This document shows positions 24,436-32,610 of a stretch of 33,721 nucleotides of DNA, piece by piece. The stretch lies in contig NZ_JBAFWZ010000031.1 in NCBI RefSeq assembly GCF_036662795.1, positions 1 through 33,721 on the forward strand. Direction: 5' to 3'. Under the pieces are notes generated by a model, which saw only the letters and a list, made by a program, of their open reading frames with translations, was not told where the DNA came from and did no database searches. The position numbers and the translations under genes were made by a program. The stretch's first letter is position 1; each line of letters starts with the position of its first letter. Origin of the DNA: Lysinibacillus_B sp036662795. Its GTDB lineage: Bacteria > Bacillota > Bacilli > Bacillales_A > Planococcaceae.

Positions 24436-26625
24436 CTATTTATCAAATTTCATCCCTTTTAACAGGTCAGCAAACGCATTATTAATTGGTTCAGCTTCTT
24501 TCTCCTGCTGCTTCATATACTTCTGTACACTACGCTTATCCACTTTACCGCCGCCTTCTTTTTTACGACGCGCTTCAAAAGAGGATAATTTTTCACGATG
24601 ACCGCATTTACATACAAAGATTTGGCCATCGCCTTCACCTCGTAGCTCTAGCTTTTTCTTACATTGTGGGCAGCGAGCATTCGTCACACGCGCGACATTT
24701 TTACGGTGGCCACATTCACGGTCTTGGCATACAAGCATTTTGCCCTTTTTTCCATTCACTTCAAGCATCGGTTTACTACAATCTGGACAACTTTTCGTTG
24801 AAATATTGTCGTGCTTAAATTTCTTATCGCTATTTTTAATATCAGCTACAATTTCTTTTGTATGCTGCTTCATTTCATTGATGAATGTTTCTTTTTTCAG
24901 TTTGCCTTTAGCAATTAATTCTAACTTTTGCTCCCACTCAGCTGTTGTTTCAGGAGACTTTAATTCGTTAGGAACTAAGTCAAGCAACTGACGCCCTTTA
25001 GACGTGATATGAATATCTTTACCACGTTTTTCAATTAGGAATGAGTTAAATAGCTTATCGATAATATCCGCACGTGTTGCAACTGTTCCTAATCCACCTG
25101 TCGATTTTAATGTGTCTGCAAGCTGCTTATTTTGTGTATTCATATACTTTGTTGGGTTTTCCATTGCTGAAAGCAGAGTTGCCTCATTAAATCGTGCTGG
25201 CGGTTTTGTTTGACCAGAAGTTTGAGAAATTAAAGTTACTTTTAGCCCCTGCCCTTTTTCAAGACGAGGAAGTAACTGTTCTTTTACATCTTCATTCGTC
25301 TCTTCATCATCAAAACGATTCGAGTATACTTCCTTCCAACCTGCTGTAATAACTGTTTTACCACGAGCGATAAATTTTTCTTTACCGATTTGAGCATGTA
25401 CCGTTAATTGCTCATATTCGTGTGCTGGGAACAAAACGGCTAAGAAACGTTTTACAACTAAATCATAAATTTTACGTTCTTTATCTGTAAAGTTTCCAAA
25501 GTTCACATATTCCTCTGTTGGAATAATTGCATGGTGATCCGATACCTTACTATCATCTACAAACGATTTATTCGCTTTAATTGACTTTGTAAGCACCTTA
25601 TTTGCTAAAGAGCGGTATTCACCTATACCACATGCTTTTAAACGTTCTGGAAGCGTGCTGACAATGTCTGATGATAAATACCGAGAATCTGTACGTGGAT
25701 AAGTTAATACTTTATGCTGCTCGTAAAGCTTTTGCATAATATTTAAAGTTTCTTTAGCTGAGTATCCAAACATTTTGTTAGCATCACGCTGTAGCTCGGT
25801 TAAATCATATAGACCTGGAGAAAAAGATTTTTTTGGTTTTCGTTCTACCTCAATTACTTTTGCATCTTGTTTATCCAATGAATTTACAATGGCATCAATT
25901 TTCTCTTTATTAAAGCTACGAGAGTTACCATTCCCATCTTGCCATGTTAATTTTAATTCTGATGTCTTTGCTTCAATACCATAATACGTTTGCGCTTTGA
26001 AATTCTTAATTTCATCCTCACGAGCTGCTACCATTGCTACAACGGGTGTCTGTACTCGTCCCGTATTTAATTGAGCATTAAATTTTGTCGATAGGGCTCG
26101 ACTTGAATTCAATCCTAAATACCAGTCCGCTTCACTACGGGCTACAGCTGCATGATATAAGTTGTCGTAATTCTTACCCGGTTTTAAATTCGCAAAACCA
26201 TCCTTAATAGCTTTGTCAGTTACAGATGAAATCCATAAACGCTTAATTGGCTTGTTTACCTTAGCGCGATCTATTATCCAACGAGCTACTAATTCCCCCT
26301 CACGTCCAGCATCAGTAGCTATAATGATTTCATTTACATCATTACGTGTAAGTTGAGATTTAACTGCATTATATTGTTTACTCGTTTGCTTAATCGTTGT
26401 TAATTTCAAACGTTCTGGTAGCATCGGTAAATCTTCAAGATTCCACTTTTTATACTTTTCATCATAGCTTTCCGGATCAGCTAATGTTACTAAGTGGCCT
26501 AATGCCCAAGTAACAATGAATTTATCTCCTTCAAGATAGCCATTTCCTTTTTTATGACACTTCAGCACATTCGCGATATCACGAGCTACTGAAGGTTTTT
26601 CTGCTAGTACTACACTTTTAGCCAT
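24436..26625 (-). CDS. topB: DNA topoisomerase III
   Basis: A 729-residue type IA topoisomerase that relaxes and decatenates DNA. The N-terminal Toprim domain shows VLAEKPSVARDIA and IIATDAGREGE for metal binding; the catalytic tyrosine is Y309 in VLTYPRTDSR. Two four-cysteine zinc modules lie near the C-terminus (CPDCSKPM...CQDRECGHR, and CPQCKKKLEL...CKCGH), followed by a basic tail. Length fits Bacillus TopB. I choose the ATG at 26625, with AAAGGATG upstream and MAKSVVLAEKP as the conserved beginning; a longer frame to 26697 adds 24 unlike residues. Confidence 0.95.
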   Translation of the reverse strand: MAKSVVLAEKPSVARDIANVLKCHKKGNGYLEGDKFIVTWALGHLVTLADPESYDEKYKKWNLEDLPMLPERLKLTTIKQTSKQYNAVKSQLTRNDVNEIIIATDAGREGELVARWIIDRAKVNKPIKRLWISSVTDKAIKDGFANLKPGKNYDNLYHAAVARSEADWYLGLNSSRALSTKFNAQLNTGRVQTPVVAMVAAREDEIKNFKAQTYYGIEAKTSELKLTWQDGNGNSRSFNKEKIDAIVNSLDKQDAKVIEVERKPKKSFSPGLYDLTELQRDANKMFGYSAKETLNIMQKLYEQHKVLTYPRTDSRYLSSDIVSTLPERLKACGIGEYRSLANKVLTKSIKANKSFVDDSKVSDHHAIIPTEEYVNFGNFTDKERKIYDLVVKRFLAVLFPAHEYEQLTVHAQIGKEKFIARGKTVITAGWKEVYSNRFDDEETNEDVKEQLLPRLEKGQGLKVTLISQTSGQTKPPARFNEATLLSAMENPTKYMNTQNKQLADTLKSTGGLGTVATRADIIDKLFNSFLIEKRGKDIHITSKGRQLLDLVPNELKSPETTAEWEQKLELIAKGKLKKETFINEMKQHTKEIVADIKNSDKKFKHDNISTKSCPDCSKPMLEVNGKKGKMLVCQDRECGHRKNVARVTNARCPQCKKKLELRGEGDGQIFVCKCGHREKLSSFEARRKKEGGGKVDKRSVQKYMKQQEKEAEPINNAFADLLKGMKFDK

Positions 26626-26904
26626 GTATAACATCCTTTCGTACTTCACTGTGTTTAATATAGCATAGCTACAAATAATTAAAAATTGTCCACTCATTTA
26701 GAGTTAATAATTTTTACAATATTTGCTCTCAAGATATGAATATTATGCCTTTATGTATACTGATAGACCTAACGGAAGTTTGGATCGCTTTATTAATAAA
26801 TAGTTTTTAAACACGTTGTTATCTTTTGTACGCCATTTTTCCGCATCTCTTTCAAAAGCAACCGTTACACAGGTGAGCTTTGTCTCAGCATTTTATTTTA
26901 ATTT

Positions 26905-27020
26905 TGGCTCTTCACCCTAACTTTAGGTTGAATTCCGTTGCGCCAGCGTACTTTCCTAGGGGCGTCCGCTCGGAATTTAATGTGCGGTGTATTTAGAGCA
27001 ACCCCGACTGACGGTGAAGA
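26905..27020. repeat. Dispersed intergenic repeat, second copy, with short terminal inverted repeats
   Basis: The first part (26905-26946) matches 12118-12158 closely, including TTCCGTTGCGCCAG. Inside, AATTCCG (26931-26937) pairs with CGGAATT (26971-26977), and TCTTCACC (26909-26916) pairs with GGTGAAGA (27013-27020), making a nested palindrome of about 112 bases. It lies in the 485-base gap between topB and the broken nucleotidyltransferase gene; the rest of that gap holds no gene. Confidence 0.6.
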
Positions 27021-27110
27021 TACTCAATTTTCCCACTAACGCTATATATTCTCATTAAAAAGATGTTAAACTATATTATAAATAGTAGTTTAAAGGCAGG
27101 TGTTAATGAG

Positions 27111-27883
27111 ATGATAATAGAGAAGATTATTCACACTTTACTAGAGAGTTTAAAGAAGGACCCCTATATTGAAGCGGTTTTTTAAGAGGATCTATTGGCA
27201 GAAATGAGCATGATGAGTATTCCGATATTGATTTGTATTGCGTTGTTCAGGAAGAGCACGTAGAGACCTTTTTAGCGAACAGAATACAGCATATCGAAAC
27301 ATATAAAAAAACACTATTTGTTGATGACATATATATTATTGCCCCTCAATTAATAGCCGTTTACGAGGATATGATTAGCATTGATTTGTTTACAGTGACA
27401 CCGGCTACTATTGTTAATAAGGACGCTATTAAAGTTTTATTTGATCCGAATGGAATGCTCCTACCCTACCAGGAACGCACAACGTTAGCGTTAGAGTCAC
27501 ATGAGCTTCAAGATGCAGTAGATGATACTGTTTGGTATTTATTTCAATACTATAGAAGTGCTAAGCGAGGGAATCATATTTGGTGCGTCCATTTACTACA
27601 GCATGTGTTCATCAATTTCTCAAAGGTACTGCTACACAAATATTCACCTGAGCGTGCTCAACTGGGGCTTAAAACGGTAGACAAAACGTTGCCCTCAAAT
27701 CTAGTGCAAGAAATAGAAGATATATTTAATACGATTAGTATAACAACACATACGATAGCCTTAGAGAAACTAGTAAAATTCATCAATCGTGAGACCGAGT
27801 GGATATTCCAAGCGGTGGATGATAGACATACGATAGAGCCATTTTGGGAAAGGCTGAGAGTTGAATTGTCTACGCTTAACTAG
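27111..27883 (+). pseudogene. Nucleotidyltransferase gene with a one-base frameshift in a T6 run
   Basis: Read from the ATG at 27111, the frame stops at 27183-27185 after EAVF. With one extra T in the run 27178-27183, it continues as VFLRGSIGRNEHDEYSDIDL and on to 27883, giving about 258 residues. That junction contains the complete nucleotidyltransferase signature GS(x9)SDID, and the third catalytic Asp is in MISIDLFTV. The C-terminal half is helical, like aminoglycoside adenylyltransferase-type proteins. The parent protein would transfer a nucleotide, possibly to an aminoglycoside, but the substrate is unknown. The downstream part alone (27233 on) lacks the catalytic motif. A sequencing error or phase variation in the homopolymer is possible. 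Confidence 0.82.
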
Positions 27884-27910
27884 TACAGCTATCATTGAGG
27901 AGGAAGCCGA

Positions 27911-28177
27911 TTGTTATCTAAAGAGGAAATAGAAAGGCTGTTATCCCAGCCAGAAACGATAGTTCGCCAAGCAACGGCGGATGATAGACAGCTAATACTT
28001 CAATCCTTTGAGGGACTGAATCCAATTCAAAAAGAAATTACAAAACCCCAGCTAGCGCATGCCGACATTGTTGTTTGTGAGGAGACCGATACTTATATTT
28101 CTTTTACTATCGCTCCGACAGCTACTGATACCTCTTCAATTTTACAGGATTCGTATTTTATTCTGATAAGAAAATAA
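27911..28177 (+). CDS. Small hypothetical protein
   Basis: An 88-residue acidic soluble protein starting at TTG, with a strong GAGGAGG seven bases upstream, which supports real translation. It begins LSKEEIERLLSQPE, a likely helix, followed by a beta-rich C-terminal half (IVVCEETDTYISFTIAP). I recognise no family. It lies 27 bases after the frameshifted nucleotidyltransferase on the same strand, so it was probably cotranscribed with it and might be its partner; this is only positional. Confidence 0.6.
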   Translation: MLSKEEIERLLSQPETIVRQATADDRQLILQSFEGLNPIQKEITKPQLAHADIVVCEETDTYISFTIAPTATDTSSILQDSYFILIRK

Positions 28178-28222
28178 ATCTTATATCTTTGTTGAGAAAC
28201 GCGTTTACATGTAAGATAAATT

Positions 28223-28240
28223 ACATATTTTGTAATATGT
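28223..28240. promoter_or_regulatory. Palindrome upstream of the membrane protein gene
   Basis: ACATATT (28223-28229) and AATATGT (28234-28240) are exact inverted copies four bases apart, inside an AT-rich stretch 76 bases before the next start. It could be an operator; no matching regulator is encoded nearby. Confidence 0.3.
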
Positions 28241-28315
28241 ATTAAATAATGCTAGATATCCATACATTGTAATGTTACGATGATAACGAATTAATTTAAA
28301 GGGGGATTTTTGGAA

Positions 28316-28819
28316 ATGAGCTATGATTCAAATTATAATGAGTACGATACATTTTTAACTGACACATTGGGCGCGGGTTTTATACTAGCGGTTTTTTTTA
28401 TTACTCTTGTATTATTAGTAATCGCCTACGTAGTAACTGCATTAATTTATTTTAAAGCGTCTAAAACAAACGGCTTTAGCGATGTTGCTTATATTGCATG
28501 GATTCCGATTGCGAATATATATAGCTTATTCATATTAACTGCTAAAGGACATGATGACTTAGCAGTTCGTGCGGAAGCGAAAAAGAATACGTTAATTTAT
28601 TTTGGCCTATTTATTGTTTCGTTAATCCCGTTAATTGGGCTTATTGCTTCGCTTGCATTACTTGTTTTCACATTTTACTTTGTATACCGCTTGCTTTATC
28701 GTTGGTCAGGGGAAACAGGGAAAGCTATTCTGTATTTAATATTATCAATTATTTCAGGAGGCATAGCTTTTATAATTTACGGGTTAATGCGTATGAACAG
28801 ACCATTTAAAGCTGCATAA
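28316..28819 (+). CDS. Hypothetical integral membrane protein with four predicted membrane segments
   Basis: A 167-residue protein. A short acidic/Tyr-Asn-rich N-terminus (SYDSNYNEYD) is followed by membrane segments at about 17-42, 52-70, 86-115 and 128-150. A polar loop (TAKGHDDLAVRAEAKKN) separates the second and third, and the C-terminus is basic. It is similar in type to small uncharacterised Bacillus membrane proteins; I cannot give a function. I chose the ATG at 28316, nine bases after GGGGGA; a TTG six bases earlier is also open. It is a single-gene unit with its own terminator. Confidence 0.75.
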   Translation: MSYDSNYNEYDTFLTDTLGAGFILAVFFITLVLLVIAYVVTALIYFKASKTNGFSDVAYIAWIPIANIYSLFILTAKGHDDLAVRAEAKKNTLIYFGLFIVSLIPLIGLIASLALLVFTFYFVYRLLYRWSGETGKAILYLILSIISGGIAFIIYGLMRMNRPFKAA

Positions 28820-28829
28820 TCGATTGTTT

Positions 28830-28868
28830 AGCCCTATCAAACTTAGCTAGATTGATAGGGCTTTTTTT
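28830..28868 (+). terminator. Rho-independent terminator after the membrane protein gene
   Basis: AGCCCTATCAA (28830-28840) pairs perfectly with TTGATAGGGCT (28852-28862), then T6. A second small hairpin, AGCTGTA/TACAGCT (28871-28877 with 28887-28893), follows and may end the convergent reductase gene. Confidence 0.9.
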
Positions 28869-28898
28869 AAAGCTGTAACAGATGTATACAGCTCCTTT

Positions 28899-29432
28899 TT
28901 ATCGAATTGTTTTTAATGCAGTGGCCCACGGAATTAGTTCATCTAGCATTTGATTAACAGAAGTAACTTGAACATCTTTCGGTTTAAATTCTCCGTTTTC
29001 AAAATCCGTAAAAATAGAAAGGGCTGGATGCACCCTTACATCTGCTACAAGCAATTCTCCGAGGATACCTCGTAAATGCTCTGCTGCACGAGCACCACCA
29101 ACGGAACCATATGAAACAATCCCCGCCGCCTTGTTATTCCATTCATCCCTTAAATAATCTAGCGCATTTTTAAGTGCTCCCGTGATCGAGTGATTGTATT
29201 CTGCGACAATAAAGACAAAGCCATCACACCCTGCAATAGCAGTTGACCATGCCTGTGCACCAGAAGCATCTCCCCCAGGCTCACCTAGCATCGGGAGCTT
29301 ATAATCAAGTAAATCAATCACCTCATAGCTCGCATCGCCACGTAATTCAGCTAACCCCCTTACCCACTCCCCAACCTGTGGACTTACACGACCTTCCCTT
29401 GTACTACTTAAAATGATACCAATTTTCAACAT
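28899..29432 (-). CDS. NADPH-dependent FMN reductase family protein
   Basis: A 177-residue flavodoxin-fold oxidoreductase. The phosphate-binding loop is SSTREGRVSP near 9-18, and AEYNHSITGALKNALDYL near 77-94 is the hallmark for FMN binding and dimerisation. YGSVGGARAAEHLR near 108-121 contacts the flavin ring. Such enzymes reduce FMN, azo compounds or quinones with NAD(P)H; the actual substrate cannot be read from sequence. Length is normal. It is convergent with the membrane protein gene and divergent from the methyltransferase remnant, so it is probably a single-gene unit. Confidence 0.88.
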   Translation of the reverse strand: MLKIGIILSSTREGRVSPQVGEWVRGLAELRGDASYEVIDLLDYKLPMLGEPGGDASGAQAWSTAIAGCDGFVFIVAEYNHSITGALKNALDYLRDEWNNKAAGIVSYGSVGGARAAEHLRGILGELLVADVRVHPALSIFTDFENGEFKPKDVQVTSVNQMLDELIPWATALKTIR

Positions 29433-29579
29433 AATAATAGCCTCCTTTTACAGTTACGCTATTCATTTTGCCCATTATTAATTATTTCAATCTAAATCCC
29501 CTTATTAGATTACAAATATATGTGAAAATACATTTTTTTCTTAAAGTACAGCTATAATATCCCAAAAGGAGTGAATCCG

Positions 29580-29801
29580 ATGGCAAAATGGAACCCAGCT
29601 TTATACGATGAAAAGCATGATTTTATATCAAGATTTGGCGCAAGCTTATTGGAAGTATTGTCTCCAAAAGCAAATGAAGTGATTTTAAATCTTGGTTATT
29701 TAGCACATGATATTTCGGATTATGGAGCAAAGGCGCTCGGCATAGATGCTTCTCAAGAGATGATCGAGCAAGCACAGCGGATAGCTAGCCTAGAATGTTA
29801 A
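29580..29801 (+). pseudogene. Remnant of a class I SAM-dependent methyltransferase
   Basis: A 73-residue fragment beginning MAKWNPALYDEKHDFISRFG, the start of a well-known methyltransferase family normally about 250 residues long. Two defects are visible. The SAM-binding motif I, usually LDLGCGTG, reads LNLGYLAHD, as if the CGTG codons were deleted in frame. The chain also stops right after motif II (LGIDASQEMIEQAQ), losing about 170 residues. The last 17 bases overlap the 3' end of the opposing ecsB gene, so a deletion probably joined the two. The ribosome site AAGGAG is still good. Confidence 0.82.
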
Positions 29802-30900
29802 ACGCTAGCAAAACCAATCCAACAACACTCAGCGGTATATAGACGAGCCAGCGCTTCATCCGTTTTTCCGCAAGTATCCACCGCTCATCCCCTACTTTAT
29901 AAATAGTGAAAATCTTATGCTCCCTCGTTACCATTAGCACAGACTCAATCCAGGATAATAGAATAAAGCCTAACAGCCCGAAGACAATAATATCGACCCA
30001 GCCAGGTAAAAAAATATACATTGGAAATGTAATAACTAGTAGGCGGAGGTATCCCCATCGATAATTGGGATTCCGCACGATTGTTTTTACGAGAGTTTCC
30101 TCAAGCATCCAATCTGTGCGTTTAAACAATCGAGAGGAGTTTCGCCAAAATAGTGGCTTATTTTTTTGCTTTGGCGGCGTCATGCTACGAAGCTCCATAC
30201 TTAAAAAGAACACTAAGGATTGAAGTCGATAAAAACGCTCTTGATCTAACGCCAATTGCCGCTCAAAAAATCGATTTGATTCTACATAATTTTTTATATA
30301 AAAATAGCCTTGAAACAACACGATGCCAATACATAGTAGAATTACAATATTTGCTGGTAATAACATAAAGGCAGCCGTAAATGCTACTGCTACGATTACA
30401 TCCAACAACATTTGAGCCCATTTTGAGTAGGACTTAAAATGGATAAATGCTAATGAAAAGCTTGAGCAAATATGTAATAGAATAAATGCTATTAGCTGCA
30501 ACCATGACATCCCATATACTTTTATGAAAATGGGGGCTAGTACGCTAATAAGGACTCCACTTATAATAAATTGAATTATCGCAGAGTACAAAAATCCATT
30601 TAGCTTAAGCCTTGAAAATATACGGTTGCTTTGTATTAAAAATAATCGATCCGCTGGCTGAATAAACGTACGAAAGCTTTTTAAATGGAAGAATAAGAGT
30701 AGTAAAAAAACAGGCAGCCATAAAGGTATTTTTGTTATTATACTATTTTCTATTGTCGGTAAAACCTCTCCGTATAGAAATAAACTGAACACGATTGCGA
30801 ATATAACTAAGTAAATACTTGTCGTAACATCAACAACACTGCGAATTATATTTATATTAAATTTCCATTGCAGGCGCAGTCGCTCATTAAATAGCCCCAT
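29785..30900 (-). CDS. ecsB: ABC transporter permease, EcsB family
   Basis: A 371-residue polytopic membrane protein with about eight hydrophobic segments, and no extracellular domain of note. The N-terminal MGLFNERLRLQWKFN and a late amphipathic block before the final helices (IVRNPNYRWGYLRLL) agree with EcsB-type permeases. Together with the ATPase just upstream it should form an exporter; in Bacillus Ecs is needed for secretion and membrane-protease function. I place the start at ATG 30900, overlapping the ATPase stop by 14 bases with GGAGG nine bases upstream. A longer frame to 31032 only reads antisense-like filler inside the ATPase gene. It may be a paralogue of the main Ecs system. Confidence 0.75.
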   Translation of the reverse strand: MGLFNERLRLQWKFNINIIRSVVDVTTSIYLVIFAIVFSLFLYGEVLPTIENSIITKIPLWLPVFLLLLFFHLKSFRTFIQPADRLFLIQSNRIFSRLKLNGFLYSAIIQFIISGVLISVLAPIFIKVYGMSWLQLIAFILLHICSSFSLAFIHFKSYSKWAQMLLDVIVAVAFTAAFMLLPANIVILLCIGIVLFQGYFYIKNYVESNRFFERQLALDQERFYRLQSLVFFLSMELRSMTPPKQKNKPLFWRNSSRLFKRTDWMLEETLVKTIVRNPNYRWGYLRLLVITFPMYIFLPGWVDIIVFGLLGFILLSWIESVLMVTREHKIFTIYKVGDERWILAEKRMKRWLVYIPLSVVGLVLLAFNILG

Positions 30901-31591
30901 GCTCACCATCCTCCAAAAACCGATCAAAGATATCGAGTAAAGTGGCAGAATGGTCGTGCAATTTCTCTCTAAAGCTCGATAGTGTGCCCTTATGTAGTAT
31001 CCGCCCAGAATCCACCAATACAAACGCGTCACATATTCTTTCAGCCGTATCTAAAGCATGCGTGGACATTAAAATAGCCGCGCCTCGCGTTTTATACTCA
31101 TCGATCATTGTTAGAAGCCTACGAATTGCCTGTGGATCTAACCCCATAAACGGTTCATCTAAAATATACAGCCTTCTATCCGGTAGAAAAGCCAAAATAA
31201 GCATTACCTCTTGCTGCATCCCCTTCGAAAAACTCGTTGGATATTCATACAGCTTTGACTCTAACCGAAACGTACGGCACAAATCCATTGCACGTTCCGT
31301 TAACTGTTCTTCGTCTCCATCGATTGTGCGAATCAAAAAATCAATATGCTCCCACAATGTAAAGTACTCATATAGTATCGGGCGCTCCGGTACATAACCA
31401 TATGAAGCGCTATGAATCTCGCCGTCCATTATAGGAAGAGTCCCCATGATCGCCTGTAGCGTTGTACTTTTCCCTGCCCCGTTTGCACCAATCAAACCAA
31501 CTAACTCCCCTGGTTGAACCTGAAAGCAAATATTTGATATAATCGTTTCATTTTCTGCATAACCGCCACGTTCAATTTGCACTGTCAACAT
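30887..31591 (-). CDS. ecsA: ABC transporter ATP-binding protein, EcsA-like
   Basis: A 234-residue ABC ATPase. Walker A is GANGAGKSTT, the signature is FSKGMQQE (a degenerate LSGGQ common in EcsA-type ATPases), Walker B is LYILDEPFMGLDP and the switch histidine is in MSTHALD. It would energise the EcsB-like permease, whose start it overlaps by 14 bases, indicating translational coupling. Two ATGs are possible: 31600, which touches the AAGGGAAGGG ribosome site, and 31591, at better spacing, which I prefer. A tandem-repeat region lies upstream; no clear promoter was found between them. Confidence 0.85.
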   Translation of the reverse strand: MLTVQIERGGYAENETIISNICFQVQPGELVGLIGANGAGKSTTLQAIMGTLPIMDGEIHSASYGYVPERPILYEYFTLWEHIDFLIRTIDGDEEQLTERAMDLCRTFRLESKLYEYPTSFSKGMQQEVMLILAFLPDRRLYILDEPFMGLDPQAIRRLLTMIDEYKTRGAAILMSTHALDTAERICDAFVLVDSGRILHKGTLSSFREKLHDHSATLLDIFDRFLEDGEHGAI

Positions 31592-31671
31592 TTCATTCAT
31601 TCCCTTCCCTTATTTCAAGTACGAACGGGAAGGAAGGTCGGTTTCATTTAATTTACTTTAACAGAAGGATT

Positions 31672-31920
31672 TACTAGCCTCATTTTTCGAAATACTAGCC
31701 GAAATTTTTAAAATACTAGCCGCTTTTTCCCAAATACTAGCCGGAATTTTTAAATTACTATCCACTTTTTCCCAAATACTAGCCGGAATTTTTAAATTAC
31801 TAGCCTTATTTTTCGAAATACTAGCCACTTTTTGAAGTTTACTCGCCAATGTGAAAATTCTCGGCTGGAGTACTCGCCATTCGCGATGCTTACTCGCCAA
31901 TGTGAGTACCCATTCGCCGA
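31672..31920. repeat. Tandem array, 21-bp period, TACTAGCC core, nine regular units plus variant tail
   Basis: TACTAGCC-type cores begin at 31672, 31693, 31714, 31735, 31756, 31777, 31798, 31819 and 31840, each exactly 21 bases apart. The intervening bases alternate between a GAAATTTTTAAA type and a CTTTTTCC/CGAAA type, so T-tracts recur once per unit. A tail of diverged cores follows at 31858, 31871, 31891 and 31911 (steps of 18, 13, 20, 20). Reading frames across it show 7-residue repeats because 21 is a multiple of three; they lack start signals. The 31601-32236 gap contains this and the next array. Confidence 0.9.
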
Positions 31921-31978
31921 GGCGAAATCACAGCCCAAAGAAAATGTACCCTTCTACGTAAGAATTGGATGCTGGATT

Positions 31979-32145
31979 TACTAGCCTCTTTTCCCGAAAT
32001 ACTAGCCGAAATCTTTAAATTACTAGCCATATTTTTCGAATTACTAGCCACTTTTTGAAGTTTACTCGCCAATGTGAAAATTCTCGGCTAGAATACTCGC
32101 CATTCGCGATGTTTATTCGCCAATCTGAACGCCCACTCGCCTATT
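31979..32145. repeat. Second, shorter copy of the 21-bp TACTAGCC array
   Basis: Cores start at 31979, 32000, 32021, 32042 and 32063 (21-base steps), followed by the same irregular tail as the first array at 32081, 32094, 32114 and 32134 (steps of 18, 13, 20, 20). The entry sequence GGATTTACTAGCCTC is also shared. It therefore looks like a duplication of the first array with four units fewer, separated by a 60-base unrelated stretch. Confidence 0.9.
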
Positions 32146-32236
32146 GACTTCCCTATAAAAAATTAGTGGTAAAGATTGGATTAAAACAACCGACATAAAA
32201 AGTAAATATTTTACTATTAGAGAGGATGTATTAATA

Positions 32237-32599
32237 ATGAATGTTCATTTTGGAAGTAGCAATTATCTTCGCACGTTAAAAACAGAAGGATCAATTCAAT
32301 TATCAGACGATTTGTTTTCTGATAAAGCTAAACAACAAAAAACAGCCTATGAAATAAAAAAAGAGAATGGGTATATACGGCATTACATCACAAAAGCTAA
32401 TGGCGAAAAAGTCATGATTAAAGAATCAAAACTACCTAAATCGCAAGAAAATGAACGAAGCTCTGGCCACGTGAAGGATATGATTACCGAAATACTAATG
32501 CATAAACTGGCAAATGTGTTGGATAAAAAACAGTTCAATACAACTGGCATTTCAGCTCAAAAAGAAGAACAAATTAAAAAGTATATTACAAACATTTAA
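32237..32599 (+). CDS. Small hypothetical protein
   Basis: A 120-residue, lysine-rich soluble protein with no membrane segment or signal peptide. The middle (YEIKKENGYIRHYITKANGE) looks like a small beta hairpin region and the C-terminal third is helical. AGAGGATG precedes the ATG. I do not recognise the family. It lies between repeat arrays and ends 11 bases before the convergent NERD-domain gene. Confidence 0.6.
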   Translation: MNVHFGSSNYLRTLKTEGSIQLSDDLFSDKAKQQKTAYEIKKENGYIRHYITKANGEKVMIKESKLPKSQENERSSGHVKDMITEILMHKLANVLDKKQFNTTGISAQKEEQIKKYITNI

Positions 32600-32610
32600 C
32601 CTTTCATCAT

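Noticed and set aside
27233..27883. Intact 216-residue protein starting at 27233
   Set aside because: That start is inside the nucleotidyltransferase motif (after SDIDL) and has no ribosome site; the true gene starts at 27111 with a frameshift.
30901..31032. N-terminal extension of the EcsB-like permease
   Set aside because: It lies within the ATPase coding region in another frame, while ATG 30900 has GGAGG and the conserved protein beginning.
31658..32072. Reading frames with 7-residue repeats (ASNLKIP/ASIWEKA type) on the minus strand of the 21-bp arrays
   Set aside because: They follow automatically from a 21-base period lacking stops; no ribosome site, and both copies change frame content in the tail.
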